Shown: positions 1 through 11,395 of the stretch, piece by piece
Numbering within the stretch: the first letter of the stretch is position 1
How the letters are laid out: each line of letters starts with the position of its first letter
DNA from: Aplidium turbinatum
Taxonomy: Eukaryota; Chordata; Ascidiacea; Aplousobranchia; Polyclinidae
Assembly: GCA_918807975.1 (NCBI GenBank)
Contig: OU964919.1
Coordinates: forward strand, 40,183,824-40,247,823
Reading direction: 5' to 3'
DNA: 64,000 nt
The notes under the pieces: model-generated
The model's input: the letters and a program-made list of their open reading frames with translations, nothing else
Told to the model about the DNA's origin: nothing
The model's database searches: none
Translations under genes and position numbers: made by a program

Positions 1-769
1 CTGGAGCTCCTCTCGTCTTAGCTGTAGGTTAATTTGTGCCACTATCCGAGACGAACTCCTAGACATCCTAGTGCTTATATTTGAGGCGCTATCCTCAGGA
101 TGTATGTCAGCATCCAACATTTCGGAGTAGGCTACTCACTTTCTTTTTGTTCGAAATTATTCTTTAATGAGTTAAATTCGGGATCTACCCTATCACGAAG
201 TTCTGCCAAATTTGCAGAGTTAAAAATTTTACTTAAAAGAGCATGGAAATGCCGTAAGTTCTCTTCTAAAGTAGAAAACTTAGATCTAAAAATTAACAGT
301 TCCTGCTTATCACTCAAAGAACCTAGGGCTACAGAAAGTTCCCCAATTTGAGTCAAAATATCCCTTCTAAGATGCCGGGCCTCTCGAACTGACTTAGCCT
401 CATCGTTACTGGGTCCCTCCCCAGAATGGCCTGCCCGACCGCAAAGAACATCATCAGATTTAAACTCAGTCGAGTCGACGGCGGTCGAGTCCCTGTCGCC
501 ACCGAGTGTAGACATATTAAATGTTGGGGCTCAATTTAACAGTTAAAAAATTAAGTTACACAAACACACAAATTTAAGTTATAAAAAACTTAACTGCAAA
601 GACCGTAAAAATACAAAAAGAATTTAAATGCACGATACCGTAGCTGTACGGGTATATGAAGTCCTAAAGTCCACAAAACTTGCTTGGATTCGTTCACTTG
701 AATCTTCAAGCACAGATCGATTGTCTTTAATCTTTTTTTCTTCAAATGAATGTCAATGTTGTTTTTTTC

Positions 770-1113
770 TTCAGAACCAACAAAGAAACGCCTTTAATTT
801 TTAACTTGAAGTTCTTCAGTACCAACTGAGAAGAAATGTCTTTAATTTTCTTTGCTTCTGTAGACTACCAACCAACAAGATCTTCTTTTATTATTTCTTT
901 GCTTCAGTACCAAACACTAGACAGAGCCACGTCTTTTATTTTTTCTTGCTTCAAGTTCTTCTTGGCCTACCAGCTAACAAGCGACGTCTTTTATTATATA
1001 TGTATGTGCTTCTGAAGTACTTCTGCACTAGCTGACAACAACACGTCTTTTATTATTTATGCCTTCAAGTGCTTCTTGACCTACCAGCTAACAAAAACGT
1101 CTTTTATTATTTA
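770..1113 (-). repeat. Tandem repeats in the leader of BEL/Pao copy A
   Basis: Five or six imperfect units of about 60 bases recur between the LTR and gag. Each contains a form of ACGTCTTTTATTATTT (plus strand) next to a CTACCAGCTAACAA-like phrase and a CTTCAAGTNCTTC-like phrase. Confidence 0.65.
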
Positions 1114-1657
1114 TGGTCACAGCGGTAAACCATAATCTCTTCGTGGGAAAATTGTAACATAAAGTTCCCGGATCCGTTCGTCTGTATGTAATGACCGAAA
1201 AAGAAACACTCCTTCGAAACGTCTATTCAAAATTGTATTTCTGTAAAAATAGCCTCAAAGCTGTCGAAATTGGATGCAACGCCGTACACCACTACAACTT
1301 GTCACTACAGAACAGATTACTTAGATAAAAGACGGAATTTTTGTCCAGCTAGCAAGCACTAAGCCAACAGTTAAATGTGCGACTAACTCTCAAGCAACCA
1401 TTTCACGAATGACCAGAGTAGATAGCAATATCTCAAACTCACGTACGCAGTACTGTGACGCAATAGTGAAAGACATTGTCACGCAATTCAAACAGGTGTT
1501 GAAAGGCAATGATGCAATATTTCATCAGGTCTTATGACCGATGGTGCAATATTTGGACATTTTCTAGCAATTTCCATAACGTAAGATGCCAGCTAGGTTA
1601 AGTAGACCATAACGGTTTTTATATGACGTTTGATTTGGTGAACAATTGTCTGGAACA
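1114..1657 (-). repeat. 5' LTR of BEL/Pao copy A
   Basis: On the minus strand it begins TGTTCCAGACAATTG and ends CGCTGTGACCA, giving the canonical TG...CA ends. It aligns along its length with the 3' LTR at 52430-53003, which fixes both borders. Confidence 0.85.
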
Positions 1658-2401
1658 CATTTATTTTTCACTTTTCTTGTTTCCACAGGTTGGCAGGTTG
1701 CTAATATTTTCAGATGGCATAAGCAAGACATATTTGAGCAAAAGCAGAAAAAATAGCCAAGTTTCATCAATATTAGGCCTATAAACTTTTTTGGGATCAC
1801 GTCCAGTTGTCCACAGATCAATAGTAGGCCTAGCATACAAATCATTCAAAGCCAGTAGGCCTACTTCAGGGTTTTCTTTATCCACTTCAGCTCTTTGGAG
1901 AAGAACTTTTCATATATTCTTTCTTGCTCTGAATCGGTTTAGCCACTGCCATGAAGTTATTCTCTGATATCAACAGCTGTTCAGCGATTTGTTAAAATAG
2001 CCAATGAGAATGGAACCGGAAAGCTTAAGCGGCACATGCGAGCAATCACATGCCATCATACCCAAAGATAGAAAACAAACATGCACTTGCAGGCTATTGT
2101 TGCGGTGTAAAAGAGTTCATTGTCGTCGTGAGCTTCTGTGGCCAGACAATTTTTTCACCACCTTTATTTATGATGTTTCCGGTCTACACTGGAAAGCTAC
2201 TAAAGAGCATTGCAAGTCTTTGGTTCATCACACAAGACACGCAGACCTTCCAATCAGTTGGGTGGATTGAAGATGGTGCAATCGTTGATGATGTGGTCTG
2301 CTGTCTGTTTCTCAGCACTACATTCACAAGTAGAAAACACCATTCCACACTGTCGCACGGCCGAGCGGAAAAGCCAGACGCCCGCATGCTCATTGTGATA
2401 T
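1658..2401. other. No recognisable gene
   Basis: Several short overlapping reading frames on both strands show no family resemblance or splice structure. Three TAGGCCTA palindromes fall in or just before this stretch. Nothing else is seen. Confidence 0.5.
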
Positions 2402-2722
2402 CCGCTCCGATAGCTCAGTTGGTTAGCGCGTGACTTCTGAAATGAAGAAGCTTCAAGATCAAGCGGCGCTGGTTCGACTCTGGGGGTGTGCGCTTGAGCA
2501 ACGCACGTTAAGGACTGCATTCCATTCAGCGGCATCTAATGGATGGAATAATTCCCAGCAACAAGACTTTAATAATCGGAAACTTCACTCTGCCAATCTC
2601 AGTGACCGGGCCTGCGTCAGCACGTGATTCAATGCCTCTACAAGTATGCGAAACTGCCAGGATTAAGCTCTTCAAGAAGCTTTCTCAGTCTGAGGATAAA
2701 GATTCAATCAATCAATCAGTAG
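2402..2722 (+). mobile_element. tRNA-derived SINE, family A, copy 1
   Basis: The head resembles a tRNA: a box A-like GATAGCTCAGTTGGTTAGC and a box B-like GGTTCGACTC, with an anticodon-arm region too distorted for a working tRNA. A non-tRNA body follows, and it recurs at 4309-5000 and 56752-57040 on the minus strand. The 3' end is a short CAAT repeat. Pol III transcription from the internal promoter would be expected of this class. Confidence 0.85.
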
Positions 2723-2745
2723 CCAATTGCTACCATAGGCTATAC

Positions 2746-3580
2746 CAGTGGTTCTTAACCGGGGGTAAATTTACCCCCTGGGGGTAAATTTCACCTACCG
2801 AGAGGGTAACTTTACTGAATCATAAATTAAGGCTTTCAGACAAAATTAGATCTGTGGAGTAGAGGAGTTCAAAAAGGAATTTACGCAAATTTTCCAACAT
2901 TTGATGATTGGAAAGTCAGTAGAAGTCGCAACGAGATTTCTGACCTCAAAGTCGAAATATGCCAACACCTTGCCGCCTTAAAAAAGAACTTTGACGGTTA
3001 CTTCGAAGGTGAAAGTTTTAACAGTACTGCTCTTTGGATAATTCATCCCTTCAAAGCCAAGTTAGAAAGTATTGCTGACGATGATCTTTGCAAAGATGAA
3101 TTGATTGATCTTCAATGTTCAAGAACGCTTTGTTTTAAATTCTTATCATGCAATGGTGACTTTTCCAAGTTTTGGTGTGGATTAGTCGAAGAGTTTCTTA
3201 CGCTGACTAAGCGTGCATTTGAAGCTATTATACCTTTTCCCACTACTTATCTGTGTGAAGCAGGGTTCTCTTCATTGTTGACTAACAAAACATCGATCTC
3301 GCTTAGTTCCCAAAGACGACATGCGAGTAGCTCTTTCAACGACTGTTCCAAGACATTATTTTTCACAGGACCCCGTCAAGAACAATTGTGTCTTCGGCAA
3401 ATAAACAGCTTGTTTTTGATATTTGCCAAGGTAAATCCAGACAAAAAGGATGTTTTGCGTATCTTCGCATAGTTGACTGGACACGATGACATCACAAGGG
3501 GCCACCAAAACGGTGGGGGTAAATTTTACTTTTTTCATTCGGCAAGGGGTAAACGAGACAAAAAAGGTTAAGAACCCCTG
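2746..3580 (+). mobile_element. hAT DNA transposon, shortened, with transposase remnant
   Basis: Terminal inverted repeats read CAGTGGTTCTTAACC at the left and GGTTAAGAACCCCTG at the right. The flanks carry an 8-base duplication (GGCTATAC and GGTTATAC, one mismatch), as hAT elements make. The interior encodes the end of a ZBED/SCAND3-like hAT transposase on the plus strand, around 2990-3470. Recognisable pieces are LWIIHPFKAKLESIADDDLC and PFPTTYLCEAGFSSLLTNKT, the latter being the hAT C-terminal dimerisation region. The N-terminal half is absent, so this is a deletion derivative. Confidence 0.88.
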
Positions 3581-3588
3581 GGTTATAC

Positions 3589-4010
3589 GATACCTACTTC
3601 AAGAGAGGACAAAACAAAAAAAACGCTAAGTACGCACCTACCAGGTAAGTAGGTAAGTACAGTAAAATATTGAGCTATGGGTCGTAGAAATTAAAGCTTG
3701 CCTAGGGTGCAGAATGGCCTAATAAGTGACTTTCATTCAGAATTCTATTTATGGTTCGCCCAATTACCGCAGTAATGTCCAGTCTATCAGCTTCGTTAAT
3801 CAGAAGTTCAGCGGCTGGCACGAATGAGTGTCTTGATTTCAGTCGACGGGTATGCTCGTTTGAAAAAACCGGGGACCTTGGAGTGAAAAAGATGATTGGG
3901 CTTTCATACCCGTTGACCGAGAAACAGAGCCTATATTGCAGCCACTTGAATAAAACTTAGTTTTAACTAATGTTATGAAATCTCAATGACAAAGCGAGAT
4001 AATGAATGTT
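3589..4010. other. No recognisable gene
   Basis: A 69-codon frame at 3751-3960 has no recognised domain. Nothing else is seen. Confidence 0.4.
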
Positions 4011-4018
4011 CTCGCAGA

Positions 4019-4283
4019 CAGGGCCGGATTTAGCTGATGGGGGGCCCGGGGCACTTTTAGATCGGGGGCCCCCTCGCAAAAAAAATTTTTGCGCCTTAGG
4101 CGCGAAAAACTACGTCTACAGTAGCATTAATCCAGCACTGCACTGCACAAACATTTTGCAGAAACTTCAAAGGCTGAAAGAAAAATAAAACATAAAATCA
4201 CATTTTTTCCACGTAGGGGGGGCCCTTCAAAAGTCGGGGGGCCCGGGGCACCTGCCTCCTCTGCCCCCCTAAATCCGGGCCTG
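4019..4283. mobile_element. Non-autonomous hAT element (CAGGGCCGGATTTAG family), copy 1
   Basis: The ends are CAGGGCCGGATTTAG and CTAAATCCGGGCCTG, perfect inverted repeats. They are flanked by an exact 8-base duplication CTCGCAGA (4011-4018 and 4284-4291). The G/C-rich ends surround an A/T-rich core with no coding capacity. A sister copy lies at 38606-38886. Confidence 0.93.
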
Positions 4284-4529
4284 CTCGCAGATAGTAAACT
4301 TTTTGATCATCATTGGTTTGGTTGGTTTTGAATCTTTATCTTCCGACTGACAAAGCATTGATAGGTTATTTGTGGTAGTTTCGCATACTTGTGGAGGCTT
4401 TTGACGCAGGGCCAGTTACCGAGATTGGCAGAGTGAAGTTTTCCGATTGTTGAAATGTTGTTGCCGGGAAATTATTCCATCCACTAGGTGCCGCTGGATG
4501 GAGAGGAGTTCTGAAATGCGTTGCTCAAG

Positions 4530-4915
4530 CAGGTAGGCACTTTAACATGCAGATGTCCAATCCAACCACGAACCAATCAGATGCTACGTTGTTTGTCCAA
4601 TTGTGACCATTCCAGCTGTCAGCCAGAGAATTGATTATTACTTTGAACTTGTTTGGTAATTACAGAAGAAAAAAGAGTTATAGCATAGGTGGGAGTCAAA
4701 CCCACGTCAATGAAATGACTACCACCGCCTTAACCCTCTACGCCAAGTCAACGGATGGCAAAGCGATGATTTAATTTACCTAGAATTTGCGTTTTTCCTT
4801 TGTTCTTCCTAAACGCAACCTTGATGACGTCATGAACAGCGTAGCTTCTGATTGGTTAATGGTTCGTGGTTGGTTCGTGGTTTATTAGAAATCTGCTTGT
4901 TAAAGTGTTTCCCGG
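4530..4915. mobile_element. MITE nested in a SINE
   Basis: Imperfect terminal inverted repeats, CAGGTAGGCACTTTAACATG at the left against CCGGGAAACACTTTAACAAG at the right (reverse complement). Flanks show a 5-base duplication TCAAG (4525-4529 and 4916-4920). The inverted similarity continues inward through several ACCACGAACCA words. No coding capacity. The superfamily is not assigned. Confidence 0.8.
4684..4753 (-). pseudogene. tRNA-like segment inside the MITE
   Basis: On the minus strand a box A-like TTGGCGTAGAGGGTTAAGGC is followed by an anticodon-region remnant and the T-arm GTGGGTTTGACTCCCAC, whose five-base stem is intact. It resembles a degraded tRNA of the Ser/Leu type without a long variable arm. 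It may be a captured tRNA pseudogene or a second SINE head within the MITE. Confidence 0.55.
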
Positions 4916-5000
4916 TCAAGCGCACACCCCGCTAGTTGAATCAGCGTCATGTGATCTTGAGTCCGGCGCTTGGCCACTGAGCTAATGGGGCGGTATTTTA

Positions 5001-6234
5001 GTCTACTTTCAGCAGTTCCTCTTGCAAAATTTTGGCGCAAATTTTACGAAGAATGTCTTTCTCACTGGCACCCAACAGTGGATGAGATTGAAGTAGAGTG
5101 TCCCGCTTAAGAATACGATTTGGAGACCTGCAACAAGACAGAGAACCAAGGCAGGTAGATTGAACTGAACACTGTCTTGGCGAAAAGTTTGCAAAGTTTT
5201 TGGATGAAAGTTTGCAAGATCACAAGGTCGTTTACAAAATTTAACGCGCAGATCATATAACCTACTTAAATCCTAAGTAGAGCGGGCGTAGAGCCAGTTC
5301 AGTCGACCCATCAAAGTCAGCAGGGCTGCAAGTGATAGTCCGCATATGCACTAGGCCGAATAAACAAAGTTGTGACAGCCATGCAGCCAGTGTCGGCGCA
5401 AGGCTATTTCGCAACCTAAGCAGGTGTAATTTCGGCGCCCTATTTGTCAACACGTGTAATAAATGAACAATAAAATGTATGATATTTTCAGGTTTTAGTA
5501 ACTAAAACTGCTGTTGATTAAATTGCTTTATGGTAGTGAATAGCAGTTCAAACTTCATTGCTAGTCAAAATATGCACTATGCTCTTTTATCACAATATTT
5601 ACTTTTGTTTCGTTATTAATTCCGCCATGTCGAACTCGGAAGCATGATGACTCTATTGAGGCTGGGTGGATTGAAGCTGCTAGCGTTGACATGGGTGGTA
5701 ATTCAGTAAGTAGGCTACTTTTGAACCAGGGCCCGACATCATTTCAGGTACTTGGAAGCTTGTTGAAAAGCCTAAGATGTTTTTATAAACGTTCCATTGT
5801 TGCACTCTAACAGGTGACCTGTCCTTCCTTGTAAAACATAGGCCTACAGCCCTACACCTAATTTTTTCACAAAAAAATATTTTTTTGGAAGTATCAGTTT
5901 TTAAAGAGGACCCGAAATTACGCTTTTTACCTAGCCTATAGCTTGTCCTCTCAACCGTTTTTGATACTAGCAAGTAGCATTTACAATAGTATGATTGTGC
6001 AGGATCTCAACAGTTTTAAACCATCCGTACAACTTTCTCATTTTGTATCTTAAAGTATGGGCTGTAGTTCGTGCGAGTGCGACAATATTCAAAACACAAA
6101 AACATCTTTGTTCAAAGAAAAACAATTTCAAAAACGTCACAAAACTAATACCGTTATGTTTTATATAAGTTTACCATGAAAAAACACGATTTTTGGTAAC
6201 TTCGGTTTGACTGTTACCAACAGTTGGTAAAATC
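5001..6234. other. No recognisable gene
   Basis: A/T-rich sequence with short frames on both strands and no domain I recognise. A 97-codon minus frame at 5680-5973 lacks protein-like composition. Confidence 0.4.
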
Positions 6235-8986
6235 TGCAAAGAATGACAAAGACAAGAACAAATTAAGTCATTTATATCTCATATTTCAAGATGAACGTGC
6301 CACAGACAAGAAAAAAAATAGTGCATTTATGTACGTGAGATTTTTTACTGCAACTTTAAGATACACTACAGTATAGCCTACGTATTACATTTTGTTAAAT
6401 ATTTACAACAACTTTCTTACCAATAGGTTAAAGTAGGCCTACTTTCTAACATGTAGGGATACAGTACCGGTAGCCTACATTTTTACAAACGTCATTTTAA
6501 CTGCTATAGCGTAGTGCGCTATTTACAGCCTGCGTGCATGCATGACAAATCATTGATGAAATCGTTAAACAGATGTACCGGTTTGTCAATTTCTTCAATG
6601 AATAAAAACTAAGCAGTAAGCATGTACATTTTTAAACTTCATGGTTGTTACGTCTGAAAGAAAAGTCAAAGTTTATTTTATTCACATCCCGGAGAAATAG
6701 TAACATTAATTGCCTTCCTCTTTGACCACTGAACAAAGAATTTTCAATCTATTTATTAAACTTCTGCATGATTCCTTGGTAGCTCGATTGAAACCGCGGT
6801 TTCTCAAATTGTAAATTAAGCAGTTCCACAAACTATTGCTCATCAGAACAACAGATGATATGGGAACTAGTGCAGCAAATAGATTAGGATGTAAATACCA
6901 ATCATCATAATAATGTAAATCGCAAAAGTCCACTGCAGTGATCGGAATCATACAAAAAGAGAAGACCAGCACCATGATCGCAAGAGTTTTTAAAAGCTCC
7001 CATTCTATTTTCTGCTGTCTGCTTTCCTGAGACTGGTGAACAAGTTTTTGCCTACTTTTTTTCTTGTAGACGCAGAATGTTGCAATTGTGGTAATCCACA
7101 TTCCAATGAAAGGAATTAGCATAAGACATGAATACATAATTATACCTTCTATTTCTGCAATAATGATCAGAGTTGATGCAATTACTTGATAATATAAACC
7201 AGGCACAAAGAATGGAAAGGAAAACAATGAAGAAATCACTACCCAAATAACCAGTGAAACATATTTAGCAATCTGTTTCGAATTTTCTTTTGTGTATTTG
7301 AATGGCCGATGAATCGCCCAAAATCTGTCTACTGCTGCTGCAGTTAATGTGTAAATGGAAACACCCAACGACAAATTGGTAACAAAACCAGCAAAATTTA
7401 CGTAATGCTTTAAAGTTGAGTCGCCTCGGCTTTCAGAACTGGAAATTGGAATATGGTTAGCAAAGTATGAGAACTGTTGGATTGAGCCTATTTCTTTTAT
7501 CGAAAATCCGCTTACAATTTTATATGATTGTAAGTATGGAGATTTGGTGACTGCGAAAGTCCAATTGACCATAAAACTTGGTAAGACAAATAGCCCAACC
7601 AGCAAATCTGCAACAGCCAACGATATCTTGTAATACGCTTGACCGTTCTTACGTAAGCTTTCATAATGCGTCAATACGTAGAGAATGGCGAGATTAAATG
7701 CGATCACAAGAATAGAAAGAATTCCTATCACGCTCATTGTGATGATGTTACTAACTCGGCAGCTGCAAAGAATTGAAACCAAATATTAGTACGGTAGCCT
7801 ACTCTTCTTTTAAAAAATATTAAATAAAGACTTTTGCAACTGCATAATATATCATAAAGTTCTATTTAGGTAACGCTTTATCATATTCCGGTGCCAAGTC
7901 AGTCCACTTCAATCAAACGGTTATTCTGACTATTATGGCTTAATGATAAACATTTAAACCAGCGATACATAACAGCATTACTTTAATTAAGCTTATAAGG
8001 CAAGTAGCAATAAATAAGCCTAATATGCTAACTCGAAAAGATAAACAGAAATACTTAGAGCTCTTGGGGCAAGGTATCCTATCATTTGAGAGCAAAATGG
8101 TTGTCATTCTTGGATTTTTATAGTCAAAACCATGGGAAATTCTAATGAGAAAAGCTAAAATGCAAGAAGCAAAAAGAATTTGTATTTTGAACAAGTTTAG
8201 GCTATGCATCCATGCTTGCTATGTGCTTGTAGAAAGTTTTCACAGTATTTTTATGATCAGGGCCGTGTTAACAGGCCCCGTACCCCCTGGCCCGGGAGGG
8301 TCCACGGCTAATTAAGGGTCGATTCATGTTAGTATGTTTAATGTTTTTCACTGCTTAAAAATAAAAAGTCTGCTACAGAAGCTCAACATTCAATAGATTG
8401 AATCATGCAAGACCGTTTTTACTGCTTTCCAACCCACGATTGGGGGTCTACCTCTGCCTAGGGGCCCACGCATATTTAGCTCGGGCACCAATTTTCGGCT
8501 TGCAATTTCACATGTAGGCCTACCGGTAACATTTCATAATTATGCATTTTTTCAATTTTTCTAAAATTTTCTCTCTTGCTTCGCTCGCTCAAACACGTTT
8601 TATTCACCTCTGCTACTGTATGTTGGACATGAATAGTTTGGGATCAAGAAGTGAAGTTTTTTTTTATATATCCCAAAAAACTAACAAAATGACGCAATAT
8701 TTCGAAGTAAACATTGCTGACTCAAATAAACTATAGTTAATTAAGAATTAAATCGATCAATTTCAGTGTTTCGATCAAGTTCGATTGAGGTAGGTTATGA
8801 AGTGAAAATGCTATCGGTGAAGGTGGGGATATCTCAGATAAATTTTCCAAGTTCTAACTTGCTTAAGGGTTACACCACACTAAGTTATACTGTACAAACT
8901 TCCAAGAAATAAACTATTGAAATCCTTGTATGGTCGTAAATGAATTTTTTTTGAAATGCGGGTAGGTTCTTAAAATTTAAACTAAA
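6235..8986. repeat. Segmental duplication, copy 1 (GPCR block)
   Basis: Matches 61253-63893 in the same orientation at roughly 85-90 percent by eye. It includes the receptor gene, its 3' flank, about 500 bases upstream of it and the left part of a hAT insertion. The match fades at about 6235 on the left and stops at 8986, where another element is inserted. Confidence 0.85.
6706..7782 (-). CDS. Class A (rhodopsin-like) G protein-coupled receptor, copy 1
   Basis: A 358-residue seven-helix receptor for the plasma membrane, ligand unknown. Landmarks: N30 (helix 1), D59 in LAVADL (helix 2), DRF at 152-154 in place of DRY, W180 (helix 4), P224 (helix 5), P280 (helix 6), and NCLIY at 320-324 in place of NPxxY. 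Helix 3 has valine at the 3.25 position and the second extracellular loop has no cysteine, so the usual disulfide is missing. The first extracellular loop is unusually long, about residues 75-128. The listed start reads through TTTCAATTCTTTGCAG, which looks like a splice acceptor, so the true N-terminus may come from an upstream exon or from the ATG at codon 16. A poly(A) signal (AATAAA, minus strand, near 6672) follows the stop. An orphan, lineage-expanded receptor seems likely. Confidence 0.9.
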   Translation of the reverse strand: MVSILCSCRVSNIITMSVIGILSILVIAFNLAILYVLTHYESLRKNGQAYYKISLAVADLLVGLFVLPSFMVNWTFAVTKSPYLQSYKIVSGFSIKEIGSIQQFSYFANHIPISSSESRGDSTLKHYVNFAGFVTNLSLGVSIYTLTAAAVDRFWAIHRPFKYTKENSKQIAKYVSLVIWVVISSLFSFPFFVPGLYYQVIASTLIIIAEIEGIIMYSCLMLIPFIGMWITTIATFCVYKKKSRQKLVHQSQESRQQKIEWELLKTLAIMVLVFSFCMIPITAVDFCDLHYYDDWYLHPNLFAALVPISSVVLMSNSLWNCLIYNLRNRGFNRATKESCRSLINRLKILCSVVKEEGN

Positions 8987-10323
8987 GGGGGAGAGTGAGG
9001 TAAGTTGAACCAAAATTTAAATAATCAAGTATATCTTCCAGAATTTATGAACAATCTTCCAAATATTTTCAGACAGTATACTTACTGCTATTAGCTATCT
9101 TCTAGTCTCATTTGCTTGTTGGTGCGACTTCACATTTTTTAATAATTTACATTTAAAATGAGACACATTTTGGTTCAACTTTCCCCAGCAGAGGGTTAAG
9201 TTGAACCACTTCATAAGGTAAGTTGAACCAAGGTGTCAGCTTATTATGATGTAGTTCAAAAGAATTTTTTTATTTGGATTTCATGTTAAATAGTGATAAA
9301 AGCGAAGGTAATATACAGTACAATACCACGTCTGAAATGAGCAAGCTGCTGGTCATTGACAGTATTCCAACATACAAAAGTGGTGTTTTATGCACAAAGG
9401 ACAATCACATTCGCATTTCCAGAGGCATAACAAACAAAATGAAAACATGCCCGGCTTGTCAGCAGCAATTGCTATTGCAAAGAAATATTATTTAGCTATC
9501 CATTTGTTCAAGTCAATTGGAAATACCAACTTCTTGTGTGGTTCAACTTGCCCAACAGCTACTGGTTCAACTTAACCCAAGGGTAAACACAAAAGTTACA
9601 GAGGTATTATGGTAAAATTAGTTACGTTTCAACCTCAACCCTTTCTTGTAAATATTCCTGACACACTCCTCTTACTATAACAGCAATATTATATAAATCT
9701 GTTCTCTAACGTAGGAGAAATAACCACTTGACCACATTTCATCATGTTTCACTCTGACAGGCAGGAAACCTACTTTCGACTCTTACTTTTTGACAGCAAA
9801 GTTTTTCAATCTGACACGAAGGAAAAAATGGCGACTATATGCTTAGATACCAAACGGTGGCGCTAATGATTTTCTAAAGTTTTAGTTTTGGCAGGAATCG
9901 GGGGTGGTTCAACTTGTCTGCTGGTTCAACTTACCTCACTCTCCCCAAACCGTATTTGTCAAAGACTATATTTTGTCAAAATTTTCTGAGGAGCAAGCTC
10001 CTCACACCCCCTTCCAGTTTTACATTTTTGGACATTGAGTTTCGCATTGTCCCTTTATGTTATAAATTCTGCTTTGTTAAAAATCCGGTTCTTCCTAATT
10101 CTTTTCTGCATTCGTTACTGCATTGTCATTAACTATTTTTTTCTAGAAAATTTTAAGAGTTGTTTACTTTTTGCTAAAATGATAAACGTAAATTTCTTTT
10201 CCCACATTGAAAAAGTTTGAGGGCCTTAAACGCTTTCTGGACCTATTTTTAAGAGCAATCACGAAACATAGGGGTCCACTGGTGAATTTCGAGGGGGGGC
10301 GAGATGGTGCTCATACGGCCCTG
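8258..10323. mobile_element. hAT-like element with CAGGGCCGT ends
   Basis: The left end is CAGGGCCGTGTTAACAGG and the right end reads CAGGGCCGTATGAGCACC on the minus strand. The flanking 8-mers TTTATGAT and TTCATGAT differ at one base. No transposase is recognised. It carries the nested element at 8987-9946. The same insertion is present in GPCR copy 2 at 63169, so it predates that duplication. Confidence 0.78.
8987..9946. mobile_element. GGGGAGAG-ended inverted-repeat element with repeated GTTGAACC words
   Basis: Ends are GGGGGAGAGTGAGGTAAGTT and, inverted, AACTTACCTCACTCTCCCC. The word GTTGAACC or its complement occurs eight times: near 9004, then 9172, 9199 and 9220, then 9538 and 9562, then 9905 and 9921. 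The layout matches the element at 35586-36968, which uses a changed word. No transposase is recognised. The flanks (CTAAA, AAACC) do not show a clean TA duplication, unlike the sister elements. Confidence 0.82.
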
Positions 10324-10331
10324 TTCATGAT

Positions 10332-11395
10332 TATCTACTAAATTTCTGAAAAAATAACACAAAAAACAAACTATATAGTCTAACAACATCTCTAAATGAC
10401 TGTCGAGACTCCATTTTTGGAGCAAACATTTTGCCTTTTAAATAATTGAAGCATTTTCTCTAATCAGTCGTCTTGTGAATAGCTTTAGGCTAAATAAAAC
10501 CTCTGTGTACTGTTGCTGTGAAATTTGTGCAAGAATTGCCGACTCATGTATAACTTGAAAGCTTGATTGTCTAACATCAACACCCTTTTAAAATTGTTTT
10601 ACAAGTCCCTGCTTTGCAGAAATAATTGGCAATGAAATAGTTCCTCTCAGAACTAAAAGTTGTGTGCAATGGAAATTAATTCATTTTCGAAGGGCGACTC
10701 AATTTTTTGTGTAATGTTGATCCTTTGTTCCGCTGGTTCCATACGCAAGACATATTTTATTTTTAATGAGTCATAAAATTTAATTAGCTCTTTCTCGTTA
10801 CAAGTCATCTGTAAGATTAGTGCTGTGTTTTTGTTTTAAGCGAATTGTGGCCGTATTTTATTATCATGCTTTCTAGATGGAAAACGATGCAAGAGCAAAG
10901 ATGAATACTGTACAGTAGCCTATATTGAGAAGTAGACTACAATATTATCAGACACAAAATGAAAGTTATTTTACCATGTCTTTATCATTTTAACTGAAAA
11001 TAGAAAATGGCTAGCTTTACGATCCAATTTTAAAACCGACCTCTCTGGGCTAAATTTAAAAAATCGCCAACCTTGGCCGGATTAAATCTCAGTTTTATAG
11101 TCACTCATCTTATATAAATTGCCGCAAGCACCGCATGCCAGCATGATTAAAAAATTGAAAAAGGGTACATGGCACAATGCCCCATTGTGTACGCCATTAT
11201 ACCCTACAGTTGTAGACTATTTTTGGTCTTCGATTTGGTTATCCATCGATTAGACGCCATTAATCAGACATACGATATTAAATGGAAAAAATATTAAACG
11301 ACCCATTCTGACAGTGAAAGGTATGCTCGATTCGAGGGACATATGTGCCCCATGCACTTAGCCGATTACCCCGCAGTTAACTTTAAAAATTTGCC
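10332..11395. other. No recognisable gene
   Basis: A/T-rich sequence. A short hairpin at about 11162-11206 (GGGTACATGGC pairing imperfectly with GCCATTATACCC) is the only structure seen. Confidence 0.4.

Larger units (their letters stand above)
1..1657 (-). mobile_element. BEL/Pao LTR retrotransposon copy A, cut by the window edge
   Basis: A minus-strand LTR element that runs off the left edge. Parts, read right to left: 5' LTR (1114-1657), a leader with tandem repeats (about 770-1113), and the start of gag from 515 downward (protein begins MSTLGGDRDS). The gag N-terminus and the LTR both match the second BEL/Pao copy at 48.2-53.0 kb. The predicted gag start is close to identical, while the LTRs differ at very roughly a fifth of positions by eye. 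This is an old fossil, and whether the part outside the window is whole cannot be seen. Confidence 0.85.
4309..5000 (-). mobile_element. tRNA-derived SINE, family A, copy 2, split by a MITE
   Basis: Minus-strand copy of the SINE at 2402-2722. The tRNA-like head is at about 4921-5000 (reverse complement GCCCCATTAGCTCAGTGGC for box A) and the body at 4309-4529. The two parts are separated by the inverted-repeat element at 4530-4915, with TCAAG duplicated at the junctions. In copy 1 the sequence at the same place is continuous. Confidence 0.85.

Noticed and set aside
2402-2480. Functional tRNA gene
   Set aside because: Only boxes A and B are tRNA-like; the acceptor and anticodon stems do not pair, and the sequence continues into a body shared by other SINE copies.
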